The notes: generated from the sequence alone by a model not told the origin. 39,688 nucleotides of DNA from JAUSEW01 sp964414015 (GCA_964414015.1 CAYPUE010000003.1:1-39688); one strand, 5' to 3'. Shown: positions 15,361-22,937, counted from the stretch's first letter. Numbers and translations: made by a program.

Positions 15361-16320
15361 TTATTCTATCACTTCTACTTCGACTTCGGGGTAAAAACCA
15401 AATGTTTTATTAAACTTATCTTTTATCTCCTGAATCAAAGTTTTAACATCGGAAAATGAAGCCTTGTTTTTATTTAAAATATAATTTGCGTGTTTTTCGG
15501 AAACCTGCGCCCCTCCGTATGCTTTTCCTGAAAATCCCAATCTATTTATTATATAACCCATTGCCGCTTTTCCATGCCATTTTCCTTCAACTTGCTCTTT
15601 TATGTCTGGCCAAACATTTAATATTTTTTCAACATCTTCTTGTTCGGTAATATTTTTAAAAACAGAACCGCAGGAAGGATAATCCAAAGGATGATTTTTC
15701 TTCCTGTAATCTATATGGGAAAAGTAAACTTTTTTTGCTTGCGTTAATTCTTCTTCATTTGCTTTTGAGAGCTTAAAAAATGCGTTTACAACGATTAAGT
15801 TTTTATTCTCTTTTACCAAACTGCTTCTATACGAAAATTTTAAATCTTTATTATCTAAAACTTTTATTTGATTACTGATAAGATCGAAAACTTCTGCTTT
15901 TTCAATTGAAGTGCTTATTTCTCCGCCAAACGCACCGACATTCCCTCGAATTCCCCCTCCGATTGTTCCGGGAAGTCCTCCTGCCCATTCCAACCCAATC
16001 AGATTATGTTTAAATGCAAATTGGGTAACGTCGTCAAGATTTTCTCCTGCAAAAACTTCTACTAGACCATTTTCTAAAAACTTTATTTGCGGAAATTCTG
16101 CCCTGCAGAACCACAAAACTGCGCCATCGAAAAAATTATCTGATACTAAAAGATTTGATCCAAACCCAATAGTCAATGCTTTTTTAATTTTATTTACTTT
16201 AATAAACTCCAAGGCTTCCAGGAGATCTTTTTTATTTTGAACTTTCAAGACAAACCTTGCTTTCCCGCCAATTCCGTAATAAATAATGTCTTTAAGAGGA
16301 AAATTTTTGTAAATATACAT
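15361..16320 (-). CDS. murB: UDP-N-acetylenolpyruvoylglucosamine reductase
   Basis: 319 residues. A FAD enzyme of peptidoglycan precursor synthesis that makes UDP-MurNAc. It has the FAD-binding segments IGFGSNLLVSD and GLPGTIGGGIRGNVGAFGGE, YRSSLV, the catalytic serine region PSCGSVFKN and the C-terminal QVSEKHANYILN with EVEVIE at the end. Lacking a large Tyr-loop insertion, it looks like the shorter type II MurB. It lies 1 nt from the M20 peptidase gene upstream and 4 nt from lysS downstream, in one dense minus-strand block. Confidence 0.95.
   Translation of the reverse strand: MYIYKNFPLKDIIYYGIGGKARFVLKVQNKKDLLEALEFIKVNKIKKALTIGFGSNLLVSDNFFDGAVLWFCRAEFPQIKFLENGLVEVFAGENLDDVTQFAFKHNLIGLEWAGGLPGTIGGGIRGNVGAFGGEISTSIEKAEVFDLISNQIKVLDNKDLKFSYRSSLVKENKNLIVVNAFFKLSKANEEELTQAKKVYFSHIDYRKKNHPLDYPSCGSVFKNITEQEDVEKILNVWPDIKEQVEGKWHGKAAMGYIINRLGFSGKAYGGAQVSEKHANYILNKNKASFSDVKTLIQEIKDKFNKTFGFYPEVEVEVIE
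15363..15371 (-). promoter_or_regulatory. Extended -10 TGATAGAAT, 6 nt before lysS
   Basis: TG-A-TAGAAT with a 6-nt spacer (aaagct) to the lysS ATG; it overlaps the murB stop codon. A leaderless internal transcript is predicted. Confidence 0.5.
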
Positions 16321-16321
16321 T

Positions 16322-17389
16322 TTAATTTGTAGCTAAATATAAAACTAACTGTCCTAATTTTGACAAATCATCTATTGAGATATGTTCGTCTACGGTATGC
16401 GCATTAACCACACCGTCACCTAAATTAATTATTTGCATTCCATTATTGTTGAAAATGTTCGCATCTGAACATGCCCATTTTTTCACCAAAAAAGGTTTTA
16501 AACCAAAATCTCTTATTTTTTTCTCTGTTGCCTGAATAAATGCATCACTTATGGAATATTCATAACCCGGACATGACTCAATAATTTTTGCTTCAATCTT
16601 GGCGCCAAATTGAAAAGCAACTTGCTTAAATTTATTAATTATTAAATTAGAGTATTTTTCAGCTTCCTTTTTAGCAAAACTCCTAACTTCTCCTCTAATT
16701 ATCGCTTCTCCGGGAACAGTGCTCGGCATATAACCTGCGGTAACAATGCCAATATTTGCAATTGTTTTATTATTTATCTTGCCAAGTTTTATCTTACTGA
16801 TAGCAACGGCTAATACTTTTAAAGCATTTACTGCTTCATGGGGCAAAGACGCATGCGCTGCTTTACCAATAATTTTAATTTGCAAATCATTACAGAAAGG
16901 GGAAGCGGTAATTATACCGCCAACAGGAATAAGACTATCGAAAATATAGCCCTTTTTCGCTTCTATCTTTCCAAAGTCCAATTTACCTGAACCAAATTCA
17001 GTTTCTTCCGCCAACGTAAATACCACGTCAAGAGGCCTTATTTGGGTTCTATTTTCCGCCAAAAATCTTAAGGCTTCTAGTATCGCGGCAACTGCCACTT
17101 TGTTATCTGCGCCAAGAATCGTCATGCCGTCACTTTTTATGATTCCATTTTCTATTTGAGGTTTTATATTCCTGCCCGGCTCAACCGTATCTAAATGAGC
17201 TCCTAACAAAAGAGGCTCTCCTACTCCATTAACTTTTACAATTAAATTTCCGCGTCTATCTTGAAAAGATTTTAAACTAAGTTTCTCGACAAATTTCGCA
17301 ACGTATTCTCTTACTTTTTCTTCGTGACCGGAGGGGCTATCTATCCTAACGAGGTCTAAAAATGTCTGCACCAATCTGTTTTCCTGCAT
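16322..17389 (-). CDS. M20-family metallopeptidase (PepT-like)
   Basis: 355 residues. A two-zinc aminopeptidase or deacylase fold. Visible metal-site residues are H65 and D67 (LGAHLDTVEPG), D95 (GADNK), E128/E129 (LAEETEFGSG), D151 (IFDS) and H331 near the end (NAHTVDEHIS). The central dimerisation lid is present (about 165-280). The layout is closest to tripeptidase / PepT-like M20 proteins; the substrate is unknown. The ATG lies 6 nt behind the extended -10 TGCTAAGAT, which overlaps the end of the GNAT gene. Confidence 0.85.
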   Translation of the reverse strand: MQENRLVQTFLDLVRIDSPSGHEEKVREYVAKFVEKLSLKSFQDRRGNLIVKVNGVGEPLLLGAHLDTVEPGRNIKPQIENGIIKSDGMTILGADNKVAVAAILEALRFLAENRTQIRPLDVVFTLAEETEFGSGKLDFGKIEAKKGYIFDSLIPVGGIITASPFCNDLQIKIIGKAAHASLPHEAVNALKVLAVAISKIKLGKINNKTIANIGIVTAGYMPSTVPGEAIIRGEVRSFAKKEAEKYSNLIINKFKQVAFQFGAKIEAKIIESCPGYEYSISDAFIQATEKKIRDFGLKPFLVKKWACSDANIFNNNGMQIINLGDGVVNAHTVDEHISIDDLSKLGQLVLYLATN

Positions 17390-17391
17390 GG

Positions 17392-18057
17392 TTATATCTT
17401 AGCATGATTGGTGCCATTTGTACCATTGGTATGAGCTCCTACATCAAATAACAATATTGGAGGAGCAACATCCTTTTTGCCAAAAGAGGTTAGGTTAAAA
17501 GGAGTATCGCAACACTTAAATTCCCCATTTGCGCTTGCTGGAGGCTTCTTTTTACAATCTTTACATGCAGACCAAACTTCTTTGTCCAACTCGGCGGGAT
17601 CCATTTCTGTACCGCCTAATCTCTGGAATAAACCCTTACTTTTTTCATTTGCCAAAGTAATAATTGTCGTATTTGGTTCTCTTTCTCTTATTCGAATCAA
17701 GAGAGCTTCAGTAACGTCTGTTGCAAAACCATTCCTTTGTTTATCTTTAGCTGTACAAACACCTCCCACCTCCACGCTACCGTCTTTATATCTGTCGGTT
17801 ATGGCTGCATGGCTTAAAAACTTACCATCTTTTTTATCTATTAAAACCATAGAGTCTCCCTTGCTAAAGAAGCCGAGAATATCTTGGGGTGTTTTAGGCA
17901 ACATATCTCCATTCTGCGCTGCTTCCATAATCAAAGAAGAGATGGTTCCTGCCAAATCTACTCTAGTTACATCCGGAATAACTGCTGTATATGATACTCT
18001 CGCTAAGTTTTCTGTTTTCATGGGTAGGATACTTTGAATAAACACTTCAGGACTCAT
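17392..18057 (-). CDS. GNAT-type acetyltransferase with Cys-containing tail
   Basis: 221 residues. The central part has GNAT features: VEVGGVCTAKDKQRNGFAT, followed by helix DVTEALLIRIRE (acetyl-CoA binding motif A), then TIITLANEKSKGLFQRLGG (motif B). The substrate is unknown. After the GNAT core there is a tail with C165-x2-C168 and C182-C183, which might bind a metal, and a C-terminal NGTNGTN segment. That end is encoded by a short duplicated unit (17406-17433) that looks like one of the window's intragenic repeats. The start is supported by TTGACA-17-TAATAT with the ATG 9 nt later. Confidence 0.7.
   Translation of the reverse strand: MSPEVFIQSILPMKTENLARVSYTAVIPDVTRVDLAGTISSLIMEAAQNGDMLPKTPQDILGFFSKGDSMVLIDKKDGKFLSHAAITDRYKDGSVEVGGVCTAKDKQRNGFATDVTEALLIRIREREPNTTIITLANEKSKGLFQRLGGTEMDPAELDKEVWSACKDCKKKPPASANGEFKCCDTPFNLTSFGKKDVAPPILLFDVGAHTNGTNGTNHAKI
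17396..17404 (-). promoter_or_regulatory. Extended -10 TGCTAAGAT, 6 nt before ATG 17389
   Basis: TG-C-TAAGAT, a 6-nt spacer (ataacc), then ATG. Another instance of the leaderless layout. Confidence 0.5.
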
Positions 18058-18066
18058 ATGCTAGCT

Positions 18067-18095
18067 ATATTACTAGAAAACATATATTTTGTCAA
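18067..18095 (-). promoter_or_regulatory. Promoter TTGACA-17-TAATAT for the GNAT gene
   Basis: The -35 TTGACA is at 18090-18095 and the -10 TAATAT at 18067-18072, with a 17-nt spacer. The ATG follows 9 nt after the -10. Confidence 0.7.
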
Positions 18096-18109
18096 GTTTA
18101 TATAAATCC

Positions 18110-18138
18110 TTGACAAATACCATATATTATGTTATAAT
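18110..18138 (+). promoter_or_regulatory. Full-consensus sigma-70 promoter TTGACA-17-TATAAT
   Basis: TTGACA (18110-18115), a 17-nt spacer, then TATAAT (18133-18138). Both hexamers and the spacing are perfect. It drives the plus-strand ACT-domain gene and diverges from the GNAT promoter 14 nt away. Confidence 0.85.
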
Positions 18139-18145
18139 TTAAACA

Positions 18146-18161
18146 CGTTCACATTCGTTCA
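18146..18161 (+). promoter_or_regulatory. Direct repeat CGTTCA-4-CGTTCA at the transcription start
   Basis: Two CGTTCA copies (18146-18151 and 18156-18161) with a 10-nt period, about one helical turn, lying just after the predicted start (near 18145). A candidate operator. Confidence 0.4.
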
Positions 18162-18170
18162 GTGCAAGCT

Positions 18171-18830
18171 ATGATAACAGTACCTGAAGCTGCGGAGAAA
18201 ATTATTAACCGTTCAAGATATCTATCTGAAGCCATATCTAAAGGGATTATTAACGTATCTTCTTTGGCTCGGTACATAAAACCAGAGCTTGAGCAAATCC
18301 TTGAAAAAAAGGTAAGTTATCCCGCTGTGGTAATGGCTCTTAACAGACTCTCAATGCAAATAAAACCCAAGTATGTTTCCAACACTATATTTAAAACTCC
18401 TCCAGACATGATTGTTCGGTCCAATCTTATTGAAGTGTGTGTTTCAAACACAAATAATCTTATTGAAAAATATCCCTTATTGTTGAAGTTGTCACAGACT
18501 AACGAAAAACACTTCTTTACAATAACTCAAGGAGTTTTTGAAACAACAATTATTGCCAGCAAAGACTTACATAGCACCATAAGAGATCTTTTGAAAGGCG
18601 AAGCAATTGCTGCTGAATTTACTAATTTATCCTCTATCACGATTAGGCTTCCAAAAGAGGCAATTTTAACTCCCGGGATCTTTTATTTCTTCTTAAAATC
18701 TCTTGCCTGGGAAGGAATTAATATTATTGAAATCGTATCTGCCTATCTGGAATTTACGATAGTTTTACCCGAAAAAGAAACGAATAGGGCGTTTTCTATA
18801 TTGCAATCATTGTTTGACCAAGATATCTAA
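18171..18830 (+). CDS. ACT-domain regulatory protein (aspartokinase-like C-terminus)
   Basis: 219 residues from the ATG at 18171; a GTG at 18162 is possible. The N-terminal third (EKIINRSRYLSEAISKGI, then VSSLARYIKPELEQIL and SYPAVVMALNRL) looks like a helical DNA-binding or dimer module. The C-terminal part has two repeats with ACT-like pattern (LSSITIRLPKEAILTPGIFY, then SLAWEGINIIEIVSAYLEFT), as in the regulatory domains of aspartokinases. There is no kinase domain, so a ligand-responsive regulator is the best guess. The very strong promoter with a direct repeat at its start suggests tight control, perhaps by the protein itself. Confidence 0.65.
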   Translation: MITVPEAAEKIINRSRYLSEAISKGIINVSSLARYIKPELEQILEKKVSYPAVVMALNRLSMQIKPKYVSNTIFKTPPDMIVRSNLIEVCVSNTNNLIEKYPLLLKLSQTNEKHFFTITQGVFETTIIASKDLHSTIRDLLKGEAIAAEFTNLSSITIRLPKEAILTPGIFYFFLKSLAWEGINIIEIVSAYLEFTIVLPEKETNRAFSILQSLFDQDI

Positions 18831-18832
18831 AG

Positions 18833-20383
18833 CTAATAATCCTCAAGAGTGGAAATATCTCCGACAGGCAATCCTAATTCTTTCGCTTTTAAAACCCTAC
18901 GCATAATTTTNNNNNNNNNNNNNNNNNNNNNNNNNNNNNNNNNNNNNNNNNNNNNNNNNNNNNNNNNNNNNNNNNNNNNNNNNNNNNNNNNNNNNNNNNN
19001 NNNNNNNNNNCCATCTTTATCCTTGTAGGCTTTATCTCCCGATAAATACCAGCCGTTGGCAAAGTAAGATTTGTATTTAGCTTCATTTCCCCAAATCTCT
19101 TTCATCAAAGAGATAACGGTCTCCGGTTTAAGAGCTAAGCTTCCTTCTTCCCCTGCAGGTAATTCTTTACCGTGCTCATCAACAATAGCTGCTTTGACAC
19201 CGGGAAAGGGCTTACCCATCGAGCCGGGCTTAATGTCTAAGGAAGCGTAATTTGCAATGCAAATTCCTCCCAGCTCTGTTTGCCACCAATTATCATGAAA
19301 TGGTAACCCATAAGTTTCAAGCGCCCACCAGATAGCCTCGGGATTGAGAGGCTCACCAACGCTAGCCAAAAACCTAAGCGATGATAAGTTGAACTTCTTA
19401 ACATCCACCTCCGAACCCATGATCATTCGTATGGCAGTTGGGGCAGTATACCAAATGGTTACCTTATAATCTTCAATCACCTTATACCAACTTTGCGGAG
19501 AGAATCTGCCTTCGAAAATAACCGAACTGCCTCCTAAACCCCAAATTCCCATCGCTCCATAGACTACGCCTGTTACCCAACCCAAATCCGCGGTACACCA
19601 ATAGATATCATCTTCTTGTACGTCTAAGGCAAATTTTGTAGTATAAATTGCCTGCAAAATATCGTAGTGGGAATGAATAATTCCCTTTGATTTTCCGGTT
19701 GTTCCAGATGTATAAAGCATGTAGGAAGAATCCTCTTTCTGCATGTGCGCAATTTTCAATTTATCCGAAGCCCTGCTCATTTCCTGTTTGTAATAAACAA
19801 GCCTTTTGCCCTTAGCCAAAACAACCGAACCTCTCTCGACGATGATTACCCGTTCAAGATTGGGTAAATCTTTCCAAATTTTTTCAATTCTAGGAAAAAG
19901 AACCGAATTGGTAATAAGGATTTTGGCTCCGCTATCGGATAGTCTATCCATTAAAGCAATTTCTTGAAATGCGGAAAATAAAGTACCGGCAATAGCGCCA
20001 ATTTTAAGCGTACCTAAAAAAGCTATATAGCGTTCGGGAATGGTGGGAAGAAAAATAAAAACCCGATCGCCTTTTTCAATCTCATACTTTTTAAGTATGT
20101 TGGCAAATTTATTGGTTAATTTATGCAGATCGTAAAAAGTATACTTTTCTTTATTACCATCTTGTCCTTCAAAAAACAAAGCTATCTTAGTCTTCCGCTT
20201 GGTCTTGACATGCCTATCGATAGCGTTATAGGCTGCATTTAGCGTACCGTCTTCAAAGTAATCGATTTCTTGATCTGCTTTTTTCCAGGAGAAAGTTTTA
20301 TAACTCTTCTCGTAATCTAAAATGTTGGGAGATTTGGCTAAATGGCTAATGTCTTTGCGAATGATATTAGAAGTACCTTGCAT
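18833..20383 (-). CDS. Acetyl-CoA synthetase-like AMP-forming ligase (gap inside)
   Basis: 516 codons counting a gap. Activates acetate (or a related short acid) to the acyl-CoA through an acyl-AMP. Motifs: MLYTSGTTGKSKGIIHSH (P-loop), GWVTGVVYGAMG, WWQTELGG and, behind the gap, GKIMRR-type KIMRRVLKAKE with GDISTLED. In intact family members about 100 residues separate DKDG from KIMRR; here the N run supplies 34, so about 200 bases more are missing than the N count shows. The length of the visible N-terminus fits the shorter AcsA type. TATAAT, as an extended -10, ends 10 nt before the ATG. Confidence 0.88.
   Translation of the reverse strand: MQGTSNIIRKDISHLAKSPNILDYEKSYKTFSWKKADQEIDYFEDGTLNAAYNAIDRHVKTKRKTKIALFFEGQDGNKEKYTFYDLHKLTNKFANILKKYEIEKGDRVFIFLPTIPERYIAFLGTLKIGAIAGTLFSAFQEIALMDRLSDSGAKILITNSVLFPRIEKIWKDLPNLERVIIVERGSVVLAKGKRLVYYKQEMSRASDKLKIAHMQKEDSSYMLYTSGTTGKSKGIIHSHYDILQAIYTTKFALDVQEDDIYWCTADLGWVTGVVYGAMGIWGLGGSSVIFEGRFSPQSWYKVIEDYKVTIWYTAPTAIRMIMGSEVDVKKFNLSSLRFLASVGEPLNPEAIWWALETYGLPFHDNWWQTELGGICIANYASLDIKPGSMGKPFPGVKAAIVDEHGKELPAGEEGSLALKPETVISLMKEIWGNEAKYKSYFANGWYLSGDKAYKDKDXXXXXXXXXXXXXXXXXXXXXXXXXXXXXXXXXXKIMRRVLKAKELGLPVGDISTLEDY
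18911..19010. other. Scaffold gap (100 N) inside the acetyl-CoA synthetase-like gene
   Basis: The flanks are in frame. Family comparison implies a true gap near 300 nt. Confidence 0.95.
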
Positions 20384-20393
20384 CCTAAGAATT

Positions 20394-20402
20394 ATTATAT
20401 CA
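20394..20402 (-). promoter_or_regulatory. Extended -10 TGATATAAT before ATG 20383
   Basis: TG-A-TATAAT, a perfect hexamer, 10 nt before the start codon. Confidence 0.55.
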
Positions 20403-20415
20403 AAAAATAGAAAGA

Positions 20416-20886
20416 TTAACCGATCTCAACTATTTTATAAACTATTTTTCCTGCTGGGGCTTCAACTTCGACTTTTTCTCCAACTTTTCTACCAAGAAGA
20501 ACGCTGCCTATAGGAGATTTGTGGGAAATTTTCTTTTCTTCCGGGTTTGCTTCCATTTCTCCTACAACTGTAAACTCCTCTTTTTTCCCTTTTACTTCCA
20601 CTGTTACTTTCGAACCCAATTTGACAATACTGTGGCCATTTTGGCCTCGTTCGTTTATCAAAATTACTTGTTTCAAAAGCCCTTCTAACTCATCAATTCT
20701 GGTATCTATCAACGAAAGCTCTTCTCTTGCTGCCGTATACTCTGCGTTTTCGGACAAATCTCCCATATTTCTTGCTTGAGAAACTCTGGAAAGAACATCC
20801 GGTCTTTTCACGTTAACCAGCTCGTCGTATTCTTTTTTAAGTTCAACTAATCCTTCTTTTGTTAAATATGTTTTTTTATTATCCAT
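20416..20886 (-). CDS. greA: Transcription elongation factor GreA
   Basis: 156 residues, the standard length. It has an N-terminal coiled coil (about 10-75) whose tip region, with SENAEYTAAREE, carries the acidic residues that stimulate RNA cleavage by backtracked RNA polymerase. The C-terminal FKBP-like domain has ISHKSPIGSVLLGRKVGEKV. An SD-like AAGGA lies 6 nt before the ATG. A strong promoter and a hairpin followed by a T-rich stretch lie just upstream (20907-20973), so its leader may be attenuated. Confidence 0.97.
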   Translation of the reverse strand: MDNKKTYLTKEGLVELKKEYDELVNVKRPDVLSRVSQARNMGDLSENAEYTAAREELSLIDTRIDELEGLLKQVILINERGQNGHSIVKLGSKVTVEVKGKKEEFTVVGEMEANPEEKKISHKSPIGSVLLGRKVGEKVEVEAPAGKIVYKIVEIG

Positions 20887-20906
20887 ACATTCCTTATTAA
20901 AAGAAA

Positions 20907-20933
20907 ATCCCTCCGTGTTTAATTTTGAGGGAT
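20907..20933 (-). terminator. Hairpin with T-rich tail in the greA leader
   Basis: Stem ATCCCTC / GAGGGAT (7 bp) with a 13-nt loop. On the minus strand it is followed by TTTTCTTTT and, 20 nt later, the greA ATG. It may end the upstream CoA-gene transcript or attenuate greA. Confidence 0.6.
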
Positions 20934-20944
20934 ATTACAACGCA

Positions 20945-20973
20945 AATATATCCTAAAATAGACTACTTGTCAA
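20945..20973 (-). promoter_or_regulatory. greA promoter TTGACA-17-TATATT
   Basis: The -35 TTGACA (20968-20973) and -10 TATATT (20945-20950) are 17 nt apart. The start would fall near 20938, only a few bases before the leader hairpin. Confidence 0.75.
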
Positions 20974-21003
20974 TAACCTCTAGTACTAATTTGCTCCTGT
21001 GTC

Positions 21004-21024
21004 ATGCTGAATTTATTTCAGCAT
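21004..21024. repeat. Hairpin repeat covering the stop codon of the CoA fusion gene
   Basis: Perfect inverted repeat ATGCTGAA-5-TTCAGCAT. The gene's last codons (ATG CTG AAA TAA) lie inside it. There is no T tract, so it is a repeat element and not a terminator. Confidence 0.7.
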
Positions 21025-22038
21025 CTCAAATCTATTAACCAACCCATAGGCAATTTTTTTGTTCTCCTCTGATATCTCTACTCCTACAATCCCTTTATTT
21101 GGCTGTCCGTAGAAGATAACATAGCTAAGAGGCGCCACTAAAATCAAAGGCAACACTGATAAATCTTCTTCTCCTTCTATCTTAATAATTACCCTATTTC
21201 TCAATCCCTGCTTCAATGCATTTTGCACCCCTGTAAAAATGGCAGGAGTAAGACAGCCCGCCGGATTATTAACTTCAATTATTATTTCTGTCCCTAGAAA
21301 TCCCAATTCCTTAATTCCGGAAAACATAATTTTTCTGCCCACTTTAAAATCTACAACCGCGATATTCTGTTTTAAGGATAAATCGTTAAACGCTTTGGTA
21401 GCAACGTCCCCGACCGTTATGACAAAAGAGAACTTTTTATCTGAAGACTCTTTAAAATTTCTTATCAAAACGCCTAATGGTTTTTTTAATCTCTTTCTTA
21501 TTTCTTCTGTTAACAGCAGCTTATGCTTAAGCCATAAAGAATTAATATAAGGTCTGCCTTCTCTGTCTATTTCTCCATTCCTTATTCTAAAAGACGCTAT
21601 TGGTTTTCCGTCGGAAGCTAAAATCAATTTTTGAACAATTATCTTAAGCTGCGATAAACCCATTTTTTTCCTCTCTTTGTTGATAGTTTTGGCACTGTTG
21701 ATGGATGCCTCCGACACAACAAGCGCATCGCATATAAAATCTTTCGCTCTTGTAGGACCGAATAAGTCATTTATTGCTACTATTTCTACTTTTTCCAAAG
21801 CTTTTTCTGATTCTACAAACTCTAAAACCGCCAGTCTTCTGCTCTCAAACGGCTCTATAATTTTTAATTTTTCTCCTGAGCTTGTCGAAGGATTAATTTT
21901 TAATTTCTTAACGTATTCATCGCTAGTTACACCTATAACAACCTTCTTTCCTAAAGAAAAAGCTAACCTTAATAAAAACTTATGGCCTTTATGGAAATGG
22001 TCAAATGTTCCTCCGCAGGCAACTAAATTAAATTTCAT
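21013..22038 (-). CDS. Archaeal-type PPAT fused to GTP-dependent dephospho-CoA kinase
   Basis: 341 residues, two enzymes of CoA synthesis in one chain. Residues 1 to about 160 are a phosphopantetheine adenylyltransferase of the archaeal/eukaryotic kind: GGTFDHFHKGH (9-19, with H16-x2-H19), VVIGVTSDEYVKKLK, IEPFESR. From about 165 to 341 it matches the DUF359 family, known from archaea as a GTP-dependent dephospho-CoA kinase: ITVGDVATKAF, VVDFKVGRK, VNNPAGCLTP, EGEEDLSVLPLIL (288-300), VIFYGQPNKGIVGV. Between YVKKLK and IEPFESR, a repeat-encoded insert (PSTSSGEK, about 50-57) sits in a variable loop. The start overlaps the upstream gene by 11 nt. Confidence 0.9.
   Translation of the reverse strand: MKFNLVACGGTFDHFHKGHKFLLRLAFSLGKKVVIGVTSDEYVKKLKINPSTSSGEKLKIIEPFESRRLAVLEFVESEKALEKVEIVAINDLFGPTRAKDFICDALVVSEASINSAKTINKERKKMGLSQLKIIVQKLILASDGKPIASFRIRNGEIDREGRPYINSLWLKHKLLLTEEIRKRLKKPLGVLIRNFKESSDKKFSFVITVGDVATKAFNDLSLKQNIAVVDFKVGRKIMFSGIKELGFLGTEIIIEVNNPAGCLTPAIFTGVQNALKQGLRNRVIIKIEGEEDLSVLPLILVAPLSYVIFYGQPNKGIVGVEISEENKKIAYGLVNRFEMLK
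21874..21893 (-). repeat. Intragenic 20-nt repeat (ATCCTTCGACAAGCTCAGGA), copy 2
   Basis: Identical over 20 nt to 2131-2150 and read in the same frame. It encodes PSTSSG within the adenylyltransferase domain. Confidence 0.9.
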
Positions 22039-22906
22039 ACTTCTTTATTCTCTTTTGATAAAGATTTAAAATCTTCTTTCTGTAATCGAACGGGTGAAAA
22101 GCGAGAAATTTATCTGAAACTATTTCTTTTGTTTTGTGCTTATTAATAAACCAAAGTTGAAGCTGTTTTGCTAACCACTCTAAAATGAATAATGAATTAT
22201 GAATTAGGAATAATGATTTTTTTTGTCTATTTTTGATTCTTCTTACGGCTTGTGGCAGAAACTTTTCTGCCCATTTATTTGCTTGCAAAAATCTATGATG
22301 CACATTGTCTTTGACAAAAATTGGCATTAGCTGAATAACTTCATGCGCGCCGTATAAATCCTGCTGTTTTAACGGCAATTGCAAACTTGTTTCGTCAATC
22401 AACATATTCAAGCAAATTTTATCACAAACATCTTTGGCAGTACGTTTTCTGTACTGTCCGGTAAACATAAGCAGAACAACTATCGCTAATCTTGTAATCC
22501 AAAGAGTGTTCTTGGAAGTGATAATAAATAAATCTATGTCATCATCCTTATGGGAATTTTTTAATGCTAATGCTCCGCTTACCCCTACAAAAAGCGTGGT
22601 AGGAATATATGACAGCCATCTGGCTACTTTTTTGGCAATTTTAAGTTTTTCTCTACTTATTTTTTCTCTTTTAATTCTTTTTTCTACAATTTTTTCCCGG
22701 CCCAAAAGATAATAGAAATTATTTTTATGGCTACACCCCAAGGGTGTAGATTCAGACCCCAAGCTCTTTAACTCTTTTTCAAAAAATCCCCTATCAATAT
22801 TTTTACCAATTAAAAATTTCCAAATTTCTTCTTTTGACAAAGGGTAATCAAAAATATCGCTGTAAATAAGAGTTTGTAAAACTGCCTTTTTTATACTTTT
22901 TTGCAT
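22028..22906 (-). CDS. Nucleotidyltransferase-fold protein, unknown substrate
   Basis: 292 residues. A winged-helix-like N-terminus (about 5-60: VLQTLIYSDIFDYPLSKEEI) is followed by a helical stretch. A nucleotidyltransferase core motif, GVSGALALKN with KDDDIDLFIITS (about 107-130), holds the paired catalytic aspartates. A hydrophobic helix (WITRLAIVVLLMF) follows. The substrate is not recognisable. Two intragenic repeats lie in it: a hairpin at 22731-22749 (encoding STPLGC) and an AT-rich repeat at 22184-22217 (encoding SLFLIHNSLFI). A perfect TATAAT lies exactly 6 nt before the ATG. Confidence 0.65.
   Translation of the reverse strand: MQKSIKKAVLQTLIYSDIFDYPLSKEEIWKFLIGKNIDRGFFEKELKSLGSESTPLGCSHKNNFYYLLGREKIVEKRIKREKISREKLKIAKKVARWLSYIPTTLFVGVSGALALKNSHKDDDIDLFIITSKNTLWITRLAIVVLLMFTGQYRKRTAKDVCDKICLNMLIDETSLQLPLKQQDLYGAHEVIQLMPIFVKDNVHHRFLQANKWAEKFLPQAVRRIKNRQKKSLFLIHNSLFILEWLAKQLQLWFINKHKTKEIVSDKFLAFHPFDYRKKILNLYQKRIKKYEI
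22184..22217 (-). repeat. AT-rich intragenic repeat (AATTCATAATTC type)
   Basis: Tandem ATTCATTATTC / AATTCATAATTC units read through in frame. Related to the repeat inside tsaD at 27149-27180. Confidence 0.65.
22731..22749. repeat. Intragenic hairpin repeat CTACACCC-3-GGGTGTAG
   Basis: A perfect 8-bp inverted repeat with a 3-nt loop, inside the nucleotidyltransferase gene. It encodes STPLGC at a position between the two visible domains. Confidence 0.7.
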
Positions 22907-22912
22907 GAGGGC

Positions 22913-22918
22913 ATTATA
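22913..22918 (-). promoter_or_regulatory. TATAAT exactly 6 nt before ATG 22906
   Basis: A perfect -10 hexamer, a 6-nt spacer (gccctc) and the ATG. No SD. A leaderless start is predicted. Confidence 0.6.
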
Positions 22919-22937
22919 CTATTATTAATGGGGCGTT

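Noticed and set aside
17477..18037. 186-codon open frame on the plus strand opposite the GNAT gene
   Set aside because: It mirrors the GNAT gene, has no SD or promoter, and its protein shows no family pattern; the minus-strand gene has both a promoter and motifs.
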